Assembly (NCBI RefSeq): GCF_001507435.1
Contig: NZ_LMWH01000005.1
Location: 1-13,247, forward strand
Reading direction: 5' to 3'
DNA from: Streptomyces sp. NRRL F-5122
GTDB taxonomy: Bacteria > Actinomycetota > Actinomycetes > Streptomycetales > Streptomycetaceae
DNA: 13,247 nucleotides
This document shows positions 5,956 to 12,863 of this stretch, piece by piece. How positions within the stretch are numbered: position 1 is the stretch's first letter; every line of letters starts with the position of its first letter. The notes below the pieces were generated by a model. That model was not told the DNA's origin. It ran no database searches and worked only from the letters and a program-made list of their open reading frames with translations. The position numbers were made by a program, and so were the translations under genes.

Positions 5956-8634
5956 TCAGGCTCGTGGGTTGGGCGTTCCGTCGTCCGGTTCCTCGCTCGT
6001 GCGGGGTGCGTGGTCCGGCGCGGCGAGCGACTGCTCGCACCAGATGGTCTTGCCGCTCTTGGCGTGCCGGGTGCCCCAGCGCTGGGTCAGCTGGGCGACG
6101 AGCAGGAGTCCTCGGCCGCCCTCGTCGAAGGTGCGTGCCCGTCTCAGATGGGGCGCGGTGTTGCTGCTGTCGGAGACCTCGCAGATGAGCGCGGTGTCGC
6201 GGATGAGGCGCAGCTGGATCGGCGGGGCGCCGTAACGGATCGCGTTGGTCACCAGCTCACTGACCACCAGTTCCGTGACGAAGGACAACTCGTCCAGCCG
6301 CCAGGCCTCGAGCTGCTCGACGGCCAGTGCGCGTGCCCGGGACACCTCCTCCGGGTCCGCGGGGATGTCCCAGGTGACGACCCGGTCCGAGGTGAGCACA
6401 CAGGTACGGGCCAGCAGCAGGACGACGTCGTCCTGCGGAGGGCCGGGAAGCAGGGTGTCCAAGATGGTGGAGCATGCGGCTTCCAGCGAGCCCGGCGACG
6501 AGGCCAGCGCACTGCGCAGCATGGCGAGGCCCTCGCCGAAGTCACGCTCCCAGGAGTGCACCAGGCCGTCGCTGTACAGGGCCAGGGTGCTGCCCTCGGC
6601 CAGGTCCAGCTCGATGTTCTCGAAGGGCAGGCCGCCCACCCCGACCGGAGGACCGATCTCCCCGGCGATCTCCTGCACCGTGCCGTCGGGGGCGATGACA
6701 AAGGGCAGGGGGTGGCCGGCGCTGGCGAGTGTGCAGTGCCGGGAGACCGGGTCGTAGACGGCGTAGATGCAGGTGGCGCCCCGTTCGCCGTTCGCCGGCG
6801 CGTCCTCCAGATGGAGTACGAGATCGTCGAGATGGGTGAGGAGCTCATCGGGTGGGAGGTCGACGTCGGCGAGGGTGCGCACCGCGGTGCGCAGACGGCC
6901 CATGGCGGCCGAGGCGTGGATGCCGTGCCCCACGATGTCGCCCACGACCAGGGCCACCCGTACGCCGGACAGGGGGATGACGTCGAACCAGTCCCCGCCC
7001 ACACCCGCCCGGGTGTCCGCCGGGAGATAGCGGTAGGCGACGTCGACGGCGGGCTGCTCGGCCGGCCGCTGCGGCAGCAGAGCGTGCTGGAGGGTCAGCG
7101 CGCTGTCCCGCTCGTGGGTGTAGCGGCGGGCGTTGTCGACGGCGACCGCGGCCTTGACCGCCAGCCCCTCGGCGTCGATGAGGTCCTGCCTCTCGAACGG
7201 TGCGGACCGGGAGCGCCAGAAGGTGACCGTTCCCAGCAGAATGTGCTGGGTGGTCAGGGGAATCGTGATCAGGGATGTCATGCCGTACGCGAGGAGGCGC
7301 TCGGCTTGTTGAGGGCTGTCACCCCGCCACGCGGAGCACGTGCTCAGATCGCGTACGAGCAACGGCTGCGGCGCGGAAGGGGACCCCTCGGTGGGCGGCC
7401 GGTGGCACGCCATCACGGTGCCTTCCGGCTCCAGGGGTGAGTCGTGGCGGATGCCGCCGACGGCCACGCGCTGCATGGATGTGTCGCCGGTTACGGTCGG
7501 TTCGTCTCCGCGCAGTGCGGACATCGCGAGGTCGACCGTGGCGAAGTCGGCGAACCGGGGTATCGCCACGTCCACCAGTTCCCGAGCGGTTCGTGTGACG
7601 TCCAGGGTGGTACCGACGGCCACACTGGAGTCGTAGAGCAGTTTGAGGCGACCGTGGGCCCGCCGGGCCTGGGCGAGACTGCTCGCCAACGACTCGGCCA
7701 TGGTGTTGAAGGCCGTCTCCAACTGTTCGATCTCCCGCCTTCCGGTCATCGGCATGCGGGCGCTCAGGTCGCCGACGGCCAGTTGCGTGGCCACCGCGGC
7801 GGCGGTGCGGACCGGCCAGACGATCACCCGGATGACGTACGCCGAGTATGTGCCGATGAGCAGGACCGAAGCGCCGAAGCCCGCCGAGGCCACGGCTGTC
7901 GCCCTTCGTGCGCTCGCGTCGGCGGCGGCTTCACGCGCCGCGACATCGGACTGCTCGGTCGCGGTGTAGCGGTCGAACATGTGCCTGAGCGCATCGACCT
8001 TCTTCTGGCCCATCACTGTCGCCGTCAGGCTGCTCGACTGGGGGTTGCCGTGCCGTGCCTCGTCGACCAGGGGCGTCGAGTAGGTGTCGATGAAGGACCG
8101 GCCCGCCCGGCTGATCTGGACCGCCAGGTTTCGTTCGGCAGGGGACTCGCTGAGCCGGACGAGTTTTGCGGCCTGCCCGGGGAATCGGGCCTGGGCGGCT
8201 TTCCAGGGCTCGAGGAAATGAGGGTCTCGGGTGATGATGAACCCCCGCTGACCCGTCTCGATGTCGAGGACGAGGGAGTCGACCAAGCGGCTCTGGCTGA
8301 GTGCGGCGTGGGATTGCCGTTCGGCCAGCCCGGTTTCCCGCACGTTGTTCCCGGACCAGATGAATGCGGCGAAGATGGCGCCGATCAGCACGGCGAGCAG
8401 CGCGCCGGCGGCGGCCGTGAGGCTGACAAGACCCCGTTGCGGACGTCGGTCGTGCCAGAGCCTCGCCATCCGGGGCGCCTCCTCTTCGCCGGAGCCGCCG
8501 AGCCGTCGACCGGTCACAGGGTGAGGGGTGGCCCGGGGCTCCGCACCGTCCGCCCATGAGTCGCGCATTCCTGGCCGGAGGGCGCTGCTCCGTTCTTCGC
8601 CCTCGCGCTCGGCGTCCGACGTCGGTTCGTTCAT
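5956..8634 (-). CDS. Membrane sensor SpoIIE-type serine phosphatase with ATPase domain
   Basis: This 892-residue membrane protein probably controls a sigma factor through a partner switch. Domains in order: a polar cytoplasmic tail (1-68); TM1 (69-93); an extracytoplasmic CHASE3-type four-helix domain (94-245, with DIETGQRGFIITRDPHFLEPW); TM2 (248-272); HAMP (about 272-325); GAF (about 345-503); PP2C/SpoIIE phosphatase (about 530-743); and a C-terminal HATPase_c of the anti-sigma RsbW/SpoIIAB type (about 755-868). The phosphatase metal-binding acids are all present: GGDWFD (546-551), GDIVGHG (565-571), YSDGLV (687-692) and QDDVVLL (734-740). The ATPase keeps the N-box SELVTNAIR (Asn797) and the glycine-rich DEGGRGL (837-843). 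It could therefore both phosphorylate and dephosphorylate an anti-anti-sigma (STAS) partner, but no STAS gene or sigma factor is in this window. The ATG overlaps the MarR stop codon (ATGA), so translation is coupled. Confidence 0.95.
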   Translation of the reverse strand: MNEPTSDAEREGEERSSALRPGMRDSWADGAEPRATPHPVTGRRLGGSGEEEAPRMARLWHDRRPQRGLVSLTAAAGALLAVLIGAIFAAFIWSGNNVRETGLAERQSHAALSQSRLVDSLVLDIETGQRGFIITRDPHFLEPWKAAQARFPGQAAKLVRLSESPAERNLAVQISRAGRSFIDTYSTPLVDEARHGNPQSSSLTATVMGQKKVDALRHMFDRYTATEQSDVAAREAAADASARRATAVASAGFGASVLLIGTYSAYVIRVIVWPVRTAAAVATQLAVGDLSARMPMTGRREIEQLETAFNTMAESLASSLAQARRAHGRLKLLYDSSVAVGTTLDVTRTARELVDVAIPRFADFATVDLAMSALRGDEPTVTGDTSMQRVAVGGIRHDSPLEPEGTVMACHRPPTEGSPSAPQPLLVRDLSTCSAWRGDSPQQAERLLAYGMTSLITIPLTTQHILLGTVTFWRSRSAPFERQDLIDAEGLAVKAAVAVDNARRYTHERDSALTLQHALLPQRPAEQPAVDVAYRYLPADTRAGVGGDWFDVIPLSGVRVALVVGDIVGHGIHASAAMGRLRTAVRTLADVDLPPDELLTHLDDLVLHLEDAPANGERGATCIYAVYDPVSRHCTLASAGHPLPFVIAPDGTVQEIAGEIGPPVGVGGLPFENIELDLAEGSTLALYSDGLVHSWERDFGEGLAMLRSALASSPGSLEAACSTILDTLLPGPPQDDVVLLLARTCVLTSDRVVTWDIPADPEEVSRARALAVEQLEAWRLDELSFVTELVVSELVTNAIRYGAPPIQLRLIRDTALICEVSDSSNTAPHLRRARTFDEGGRGLLLVAQLTQRWGTRHAKSGKTIWCEQSLAAPDHAPRTSEEPDDGTPNPRA

Positions 8635-9128
8635 GAGCTGGTCGCTGAGGCGGTCGCCGTGCCGACCCGGCGCGGTGGTGCGGTGGCGTTGAGGAGCAGC
8701 TGCCGGAGCAGGGGGCGTGCTGCCTGCATCGCCGCGCTCAGAGCACGTCGGTCCTCGACGGACAGGGTGGTCAGCAGCGCCGTCAGACGGGCGTCATGGA
8801 CCCGCTGCCGTTGGGACAGCAGTTCCCGGCCGGACTTGGTGACGGCGACGAGGACCACACGGCGGTCGCCGGGGTGCCGGACCCTCTGCACCAGACCCAT
8901 CCGTGCCAGGCGGTGGACCAGCTGGGTCATCGAGGGCTGAGCGACTCCCTCCGCCGCCGCCAGTTCGGTGAGCCGGGCAGGCCCGTGCCGACAGAGTCTG
9001 TCCAGTGTCGAGACGCTGGTCAGACTGAGGTCGCCGCCGGTCATCAGGTGACGCAACACCAACAGAGCCGCGTCTCCCAGTGCCTCGGCGAGTCCTTCGG
9101 GGCTCTGTCGGGTGCCTGTCTCGTGCAT
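8631..9128 (-). CDS. MarR family transcriptional regulator
   Basis: This is a 165-residue winged-helix regulator. Its pattern is standard: an N-terminal dimerisation helix (ALGDAALLVLRHLMT); the winged helix at about 45-98 (ARLTELAAAEGVAQPSMTQLVHRLARMGLVQRV, then the wing RHPGDRRVVLVAVT with the conserved D-R-R); and C-terminal helices (ELLSQRQRVHDARLTALLTTLSVEDRRAL). The final 20 residues are a flexible Ala/Thr/Ser tail. It overlaps the start of the phosphatase gene by four bases (ATGA), so the two form a translationally coupled operon, and the regulator probably controls the phosphatase together with itself. The ligand is unknown. The ATG at 9128 has only a modest GGGAACC upstream. An AT-rich control region with a dyad begins about 70 bp before the start. 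Confidence 0.94.
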   Translation of the reverse strand: MHETGTRQSPEGLAEALGDAALLVLRHLMTGGDLSLTSVSTLDRLCRHGPARLTELAAAEGVAQPSMTQLVHRLARMGLVQRVRHPGDRRVVLVAVTKSGRELLSQRQRVHDARLTALLTTLSVEDRRALSAAMQAARPLLRQLLLNATAPPRRVGTATASATSS

Positions 9129-9213
9129 GAGCGGGGTTCCCGTACGCAGGAACGGTGGGGCGGGTGGGCAGCATCCTTTGGCGGCTGCCTTCGCGTTTCG
9201 TTTTCAACAATTA

Positions 9214-9228
9214 CATAGGGATTCTATG
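9214..9228. promoter_or_regulatory. Candidate MarR operator dyad
   Basis: CATAG-GGATT-CTATG is a perfect 5+5 inverted repeat inside the AT-rich patch, 86-100 bp upstream of the MarR start. Its place near the likely promoter fits an autoregulatory MarR operator. MarR sites are usually 16-20 bp, so a few flanking bases would also be contacted. Confidence 0.45.
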
Positions 9229-9270
9229 ACTTTTATGGGTAAAAAGGCGTTAAAAGGTGCAATATTTCTA

Positions 9271-9294
9271 GATCGCTGACTTGACAGAGCGATC
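9271..9294. promoter_or_regulatory. 7-bp inverted repeat upstream of the marR promoter region
   Basis: GATCGCT-N10-AGCGATC is a perfect 7+7 inverted repeat with a TTGACA in its spacer on the plus strand. It lies further upstream of marR than 9214-9228 and may be a second regulator site. As an RNA hairpin it would only form in a transcript that starts upstream of it. Confidence 0.35.
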
Positions 9295-9325
9295 ATCCGT
9301 TGCCGGACGGGGCCGGGGTGTGAGG

Positions 9326-9369
9326 CCGCCCGTTCCGCCATGGCCTGCGGGCCATGGCGGAACGGGCGG
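9326..9369 (-). terminator. Strong terminator hairpin after the hexosaminidase gene
   Basis: A perfect 20-bp stem (9326-9345 pairing with 9350-9369) closes on the 4-base loop TGCG. It lies 100 bp past the stop codon of the minus-strand hexosaminidase gene and before the marR promoter region. There is no U-tract, as is common in actinomycetes. The perfect length and isolated position make transcription termination the most likely role. Confidence 0.75.
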
Positions 9370-9468
9370 ATGGTGCGACGCGGTCGCATCGCCGACAGGG
9401 GCAGGCCTCTTGTGTGTGCCCTGATCCTCGGGGGGGTGTCCGGGACGCCGAAAGGCCTCACCGGCGGT

Positions 9469-10788
9469 TCAGCTGCAGGTGAGCAGGCCGGCCTTGTACT
9501 TGGCGTCGAGCACGCGGTGGACGCTCGCGTTGACCTTGGCGCGGAAGGAGGCGTCCTGCTGCATCCGGGTCTGGACGGCCTGAGCCATGGCCGGGACGGT
9601 GCTCGGATTCACCGTGAGGATCATGTCCCCGCCGGCCGAGACGAAGTTCACCGCGCGCTGGGCGGGGGTGAAGGACCGCACCGCGACGGCGTTGCCGAGG
9701 TCGTCGGAGATGACCACGCCCTTGAAGCCGAGCTGGGTGCGGAGCAATTGATTGATGACCGTCGGTGAGAAGGCCGCCAGGTGCTTGGAGTCGATCTTCC
9801 TGTAGGTGGCCAGCGAGACCATCACGAACGGCGAACCGGCCCGGATTCCGTTCCGGAAAGGCGTGATGCTGGAGCTGTTGGCGGTGGTCACGGAGTCCAC
9901 GACGTTCGCGGTGGTGTCGGTGTTGCCGATCACCTGGCCCAGCCCCGGAAAGTGCTTGATTGTCGTCAGTACGCCCGACTGGGCGAAACCGGCGGCGAAG
10001 GCGTTGCTGTGCGAGGAGACGACGTCGGCGGTGTGACCGAACTCCCGGTTGAAGAAGCCGATCGGGCGGTTGCGGGTGCCGAGGCTCGCCGGAACCACAT
10101 CGGCGACCGGGGCAAGATTGACGTTGAGCCCGGCGGCTTTGAGCTGTTTGGCCCAGTCCGCGGCCCGGGCGCGCAGTGTCGTGGTCGACCAGCTTCCCTG
10201 GGTCAGTCCGCTGGGCATGGTCGAGAAGCCGGGGCCGCTGAGCACCTGTACCCGGCCGCCCTCCTGGTCCGTGGAGACCAGCATCCCGACCCGTCGGCCG
10301 GCGACCTGGTCCGCCTGGCTCCGGATGGCGTCGACCACCTTCCTGGTGGCCGCCACTCCGGCGGTGCTGCGCCCGGTCAGCATGATGGAGCCCACGTGGT
10401 AGGCCCGCAGAGTGCGCAGCTGTGCCTGGTCGGGGCGGGCCGCGGAGACGCCGCCCATGAAGAGCTGCCCGACCCGCTGGGCCGTGGTCATGCCGTTGAA
10501 GTAGCGGTCGGTGCAGGTGGTGGTGGTTGCCGCCGGGGTGGCGCTGGTGACAGACGGGGCCTCACCGGTCGCGGAGCTGAGATCGGGCCTGGGGCTGAGC
10601 GTCCGGGGGGTCGCGGTCCGGGGCGTGGTCGCGCCTTGGCTGGTGGCTGACGGCCGGGAGTCCTCGGAGCCCACGTGCAGGGCTGGTTCACCGCAGGCGG
10701 TCGAGGCCAGCACCAAAGTGACCAAGGGGACCGCGGTGCGCAGGGTTGCTGAGCGGCGGCCCCGCGGCCACCGGACACGTGCTGTCAT
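9469..10788 (-). CDS. Glycoside hydrolase family 3 beta-N-acetylhexosaminidase-like lipoprotein
   Basis: This is a 439-residue exported protein of the NagZ-type GH3 family, which removes N-acetylglucosamine from peptidoglycan fragments or chitin-derived sugars. Residues 1-31 are a signal peptide (RWPRGRR, then a hydrophobic stretch) ending STAC, so Cys32 is probably lipidated, although Ser at -3 is unusual. A Ser/Thr/Pro-rich linker (about 42-90) leads to the TIM-barrel domain (about 95-435). Visible motifs are DQEGGRV (174-180), LAPVADV (225-231), KHFPGLG (278-284), and ISDDL (360-364) with the expected nucleophile Asp. The family's DSH acid/base segment after KHFPG is here GNTDTT, lacking the usual His. 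Cys92 and Cys438 could pair. The ATG at 10788 has GGAGAAAG about 8 bases upstream. It stands alone, with a strong terminator downstream. Confidence 0.9.
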   Translation of the reverse strand: MTARVRWPRGRRSATLRTAVPLVTLVLASTACGEPALHVGSEDSRPSATSQGATTPRTATPRTLSPRPDLSSATGEAPSVTSATPAATTTTCTDRYFNGMTTAQRVGQLFMGGVSAARPDQAQLRTLRAYHVGSIMLTGRSTAGVAATRKVVDAIRSQADQVAGRRVGMLVSTDQEGGRVQVLSGPGFSTMPSGLTQGSWSTTTLRARAADWAKQLKAAGLNVNLAPVADVVPASLGTRNRPIGFFNREFGHTADVVSSHSNAFAAGFAQSGVLTTIKHFPGLGQVIGNTDTTANVVDSVTTANSSSITPFRNGIRAGSPFVMVSLATYRKIDSKHLAAFSPTVINQLLRTQLGFKGVVISDDLGNAVAVRSFTPAQRAVNFVSAGGDMILTVNPSTVPAMAQAVQTRMQQDASFRAKVNASVHRVLDAKYKAGLLTCS

Positions 10789-10875
10789 CGATCTTTCTCC
10801 TGCCCTAGGTGCTTCCCGGACCGCTTGGGGCCGCGGGCTTCAGAGCCGCTTCCGGCACGGCGGACTGGGCCCACC

Positions 10876-10904
10876 GTGTGAAACACACCGTACGTTATGC
10901 GTAC
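10876..10904. promoter_or_regulatory. Two adjacent palindromes upstream of the hexosaminidase gene
   Basis: GTGTG-AAA-CACAC (10876-10888) is followed directly by GTACG-TTATG-CGTAC (10890-10904). Both are perfect 5+5 inverted repeats, 1 bp apart and about 88-116 bp upstream of the start codon. They are likely protein-binding sites at the promoter. They do not match the DasR site (roughly ACTGGTCTAGACCAGT) known to control N-acetylglucosamine genes in Streptomyces. Confidence 0.4.
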
Positions 10905-11208
10905 TTGTCCGACTCTTTGCATGTCTGGGTGATATTGCGACCTGAACGGGGCGGGGCGTGCGCTGCGGGCGCGGGATTTCCGCGTCGGCACGGTCCGCGT
11001 GTGTGTCCGAGTCGGCCTGCTCCAGGCGTCGGAGGTGCCCGGGACGCAGCCCGGCAAACCTTGTAGGAGCTGCCAGGTGCTCGTTCGACCGATGGTGTGA
11101 GGTGGCGGAAGCGGCCGCCGCCCCACCCCGCGGCAGTGCCGGGCCCGTTGATCATTCCGCCTGGGGAACACCCCGCGGGCGCTTCACGCGGACATCCGCC
11201 CGGTGCCG

Positions 11209-11249
11209 ACGGACCGGAGGGTACTCCCGTCCGGGAGAGCTCCGTCCGT
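11209..11249 (-). terminator. Candidate terminator after the alpha/beta hydrolase gene
   Basis: An outer stem, ACGGACCGGAG with CTCCGTCCGT (one bulged C), encloses an inner perfect repeat CTCCCG-TC-CGGGAG. It lies about 105-140 bp past the hydrolase stop on the minus strand. The combined stem is long and GC-rich without a U-tract. Confidence 0.45.
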
Positions 11250-11351
11250 TGGCGTTGACAGGTCGCGCAACGGGCAGGGGGTCGCGGCGACGGCATCGGT
11301 GCGGGCCGGATGCGGCCTGGTCGCTCGGTCGGACTCGACGGCCGGGCTCGT

Positions 11352-12191
11352 TCACCCCAGGAAGGCCGCGACGGCGGCAGTGAAACGGTCGGCGTCGTCG
11401 AGCCACGGAAAGTGAGCCGCGCCGGGCTGGACGACCAGCTCGGCATGGGGGAAGAGCCGGGCCGTCTCGGCCACCGCCGGGGGAGGGGAATTGAGATCGA
11501 CCTCCCCGGCGAGCAGAAGCACCGGCTGCCCGAACAGCGCCAGCGCCGTGCGGGTGGCGTCCGGAGCGAAAGCGCCCTCTGAGCCGAAGACGCCCGCGGC
11601 TTCGCTGTTCCGCTGCGCGTTTCCCGCAACGTGATGTGCCTGGGCCGCTTCGTCCCAGCGGCCGTACCAGAACGGTGCGATGTCCTGCCACGAGTCGGTG
11701 GTCGCCGGGCCGGAGGCGATCGATTCCAGAGCCGCGTACGCCGCCGGAAACCACGGCTCGGCCCGGCGGAGCCGTGCCGTCTCGCGTCGCACGTCCCCGG
11801 TGATCGTGACCCCGACCGCGGCGACGCTCGGCGTGATCAGCGCGAGTCTGCCGACACGTGCCGGGTGTCGCCCCGTGTACAGCAGCGCCAGATTCGTGCC
11901 GGCGGAGTGCGCGAGCAGATCCATCCGGTCGAGGGCGAGGTGCTCACGGAGAGCTTCCACATCGTCCACGAGCCGATCGCAGCGGTAGGAGGCGATGTCC
12001 TTCGGTGCCGCCGATCGTCCTGTGCCTCGAAGATCCAGCATGATCAACTGCCGGTGCGCGGAGAGACCGCCGAGCTCGGCGAGGTACGCCGAGTCCTGCA
12101 TGGGTCCTCCGGGCAGGCAGACCAGGGGAGGACCGTCCCCGAGCACCTGGTAGGCGAGCTCGGTTCCGTCGTGGGCGGAGAAGGAAGGCAT
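11352..12191 (-). CDS. Alpha/beta hydrolase, proline iminopeptidase-like
   Basis: This is a 279-residue cytosolic hydrolase of the alpha/beta fold. An oxyanion-loop stretch CLPGGP (25-30) precedes DLRGTGRS (53-60), which is typical of the proline iminopeptidase/epoxide hydrolase branch. The nucleophile elbow is AHSAG (94-98, Ser96), with Ala and His where GxSxG would be usual. A cap region (about 125-215) holds RAEPWFPAAYAALESI and FWYGRWDEAAQA. The acid is Asp232 in AGEVDLNSP and the histidine is His260 in PGAAHFPW. The triad is therefore complete. The natural substrate, ester or peptide, cannot be told. The ATG at 12191 has a modest AAGG about 10 bases upstream. It lies 190 bp downstream of the VOC gene on the same strand, but the strong hairpin at 12349-12367 and a palindrome at 12283-12298 suggest its own promoter. 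Confidence 0.92.
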   Translation of the reverse strand: MPSFSAHDGTELAYQVLGDGPPLVCLPGGPMQDSAYLAELGGLSAHRQLIMLDLRGTGRSAAPKDIASYRCDRLVDDVEALREHLALDRMDLLAHSAGTNLALLYTGRHPARVGRLALITPSVAAVGVTITGDVRRETARLRRAEPWFPAAYAALESIASGPATTDSWQDIAPFWYGRWDEAAQAHHVAGNAQRNSEAAGVFGSEGAFAPDATRTALALFGQPVLLLAGEVDLNSPPPAVAETARLFPHAELVVQPGAAHFPWLDDADRFTAAVAAFLG

Positions 12192-12282
12192 AGGGCATGA
12201 CCTTGCCAGCGGGGCCGCCGTGGAACAACCGCATTGGGCGACGCGTCTGAAGACCGCACCGGGAAGGGTGAGTTGAGTGCGC

Positions 12283-12298
12283 CGGAAGTCGACTTCCG
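12283..12298. promoter_or_regulatory. 16-bp perfect palindrome upstream of the hydrolase gene
   Basis: CGGAAGTCGACTTCCG is a perfect 16-bp palindrome centred about 100 bp upstream of the hydrolase start. It sits between the VOC terminator and the coding region, a plausible operator position. No regulator gene is adjacent to the hydrolase. Confidence 0.4.
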
Positions 12299-12348
12299 CA
12301 GCGGGTCCGCCGCATCGATGACGGTGACGTCCGAGATGGTCCTCGGCT

Positions 12349-12367
12349 CCGGGGCAACGTGCCCCGG
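12349..12367 (-). terminator. Terminator hairpin after the VOC gene
   Basis: CCGGGGCA-ACG-TGCCCCGG is a perfect 8-bp stem with a 3-base loop, extendable by two further pairs. It lies 15 bp past the VOC stop codon on the minus strand, the expected place for a terminator. Confidence 0.6.
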
Positions 12368-12381
12368 GGGCTGTCGAGCTG

Positions 12382-12810
12382 TCAGGTGGCCGCGACCTCG
12401 ATCAGCTCGATGAGATTGCCCTCGGGGTCGTGGACGTAGGCGTAGCGCATGCCGTCGGTGACGCCGGGGGAGGGCGGCGACACCCGCCCCGCGCCGCACT
12501 CGTCGACCAGTCGGGCGAAGGCGGCGTCGAGGTCGGGCACCTGGAGAGCGAGGTGGGTGAAGGTCTGCGTGGCGGTGGCGGCGAAGGGGTCGCTGTGGGT
12601 GACCGGTGTGGATCCGGATCGCTCGACGAATTCCACGCGCAGGCCGGCGGAGTCGCCTAGCACGGCGGTACGCACACCTGCGTCGGGAAGCTCGAGCCGC
12701 TCCTCCACTCGAACGAGACCGAAGGCGGCTCGGTACCAGCCCTCCTGTGCGGGCAGATCGGCCACGGAGAGGCTGATGTGGTGGAAACGGTAGGCGGGAG
12801 CGGTGGCCAT
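12382..12810 (-). CDS. VOC (glyoxalase/bleomycin resistance/dioxygenase) family protein
   Basis: This is a 142-residue protein of the vicinal oxygen chelate superfamily with two beta-alpha-beta-beta-beta repeats. The first opens FHHISLSVADLPAQEGWYRAAFGL (9-32) and the second FTHLALQVPDLDAAFARL (84-101). It ends with the signature AYVHDPEGNLIELIE (124-138). The four usual metal ligands are present: His11, Glu60, His86 and Glu135, so a divalent-metal-dependent lyase, dioxygenase or methylmalonyl-CoA epimerase-like reaction is possible. Sequence alone does not distinguish these from drug-binding members. The ATG at 12810 has a strong AGGAGG upstream. It diverges from a decayed TetR gene; the 53-bp gap contains a 35-bp palindromic region that probably controlled it. 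Confidence 0.92.
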   Translation of the reverse strand: MATAPAYRFHHISLSVADLPAQEGWYRAAFGLVRVEERLELPDAGVRTAVLGDSAGLRVEFVERSGSTPVTHSDPFAATATQTFTHLALQVPDLDAAFARLVDECGAGRVSPPSPGVTDGMRYAYVHDPEGNLIELIEVAAT

Positions 12811-12820
12811 GGATCCTCCT

Positions 12821-12855
12821 GGTTAATGCCTTTTACCTGGTGAGTGGTATTAACC
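12821..12855. promoter_or_regulatory. 35-bp palindromic operator between VOC and TetR-remnant genes
   Basis: Two 17-bp arms (12821-12837 and the reverse complement of 12839-12855) match at 13 of 17 positions around a single central base. The outer ends GGTTAATGCC and GGTATTAACC are the best matched. Each arm is itself a partial palindrome of the GGTNANT-N3-ANTNACC kind. The region fills almost the whole gap and overlaps the only AT-rich DNA, so it must cover the divergent promoters. This fits a TetR-family operator. Confidence 0.65.
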
Positions 12856-12863
12856 TTAGGCAC

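Larger units (their letters stand above)
9129..9468. other. Non-coding control region between the hexosaminidase and marR genes
   Basis: This 340-bp gap has no gene. It contains, from right to left in the direction of minus-strand transcription, the hexosaminidase terminator hairpin (9326-9369), a 7-bp dyad (9271-9294), a strikingly AT-rich patch (about 9200-9270) that must hold the promoter of the marR operon, and another dyad (9214-9228). On the minus strand TTGCAC followed by CATAAA-like sequence is a possible promoter, but the spacing (about 17-19) is ambiguous. Confidence 0.5.
10789..11351. other. 563-bp non-coding region upstream of the hexosaminidase gene
   Basis: I find no supportable gene here; open frames on both strands give arginine/proline-rich translations without family resemblance and overlap each other. 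What can be seen: two adjacent palindromes (10876-10904) about 90 bp upstream of the hexosaminidase start, in the locally AT-richer stretch (10880-10945) where its promoter probably lies; a small repeat CGCGG-N5-CCGCG (10970-10984); and a large hairpin (11209-11249) that probably ends the alpha/beta hydrolase transcript. From 10985 to 11200 I see nothing specific. Confidence 0.45.

Noticed and set aside
5902..7440. Long plus-strand open frame (512 codons) opposite the phosphatase gene
   Set aside because: It is antisense to a clearly recognised phosphatase/ATPase coding region, and its translation shows no domain. Long antisense frames are expected in high-GC DNA.
7444..8559. Plus-strand open frame opposite the sensor half of the phosphatase
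   Set aside because: Same reason: Gly/Arg/Val-rich translation without motifs, fully inside a well-supported gene on the other strand.
9781..10650. 289-codon plus-strand open frame opposite the hexosaminidase
   Set aside because: The GH3 motifs on the minus strand are clear; this frame is low-complexity antisense.
10895..11754. Open frames on both strands in and beside the 10789-11351 gap
   Set aside because: Proline/arginine-rich, mutually overlapping and partly antisense or out of frame to the hydrolase gene; none shows a domain or a good start.
11352..12810. VOC and alpha/beta hydrolase as a two-gene operon
   Set aside because: A strong hairpin directly after the VOC gene and a 190-bp gap with its own palindrome argue for separate transcription.
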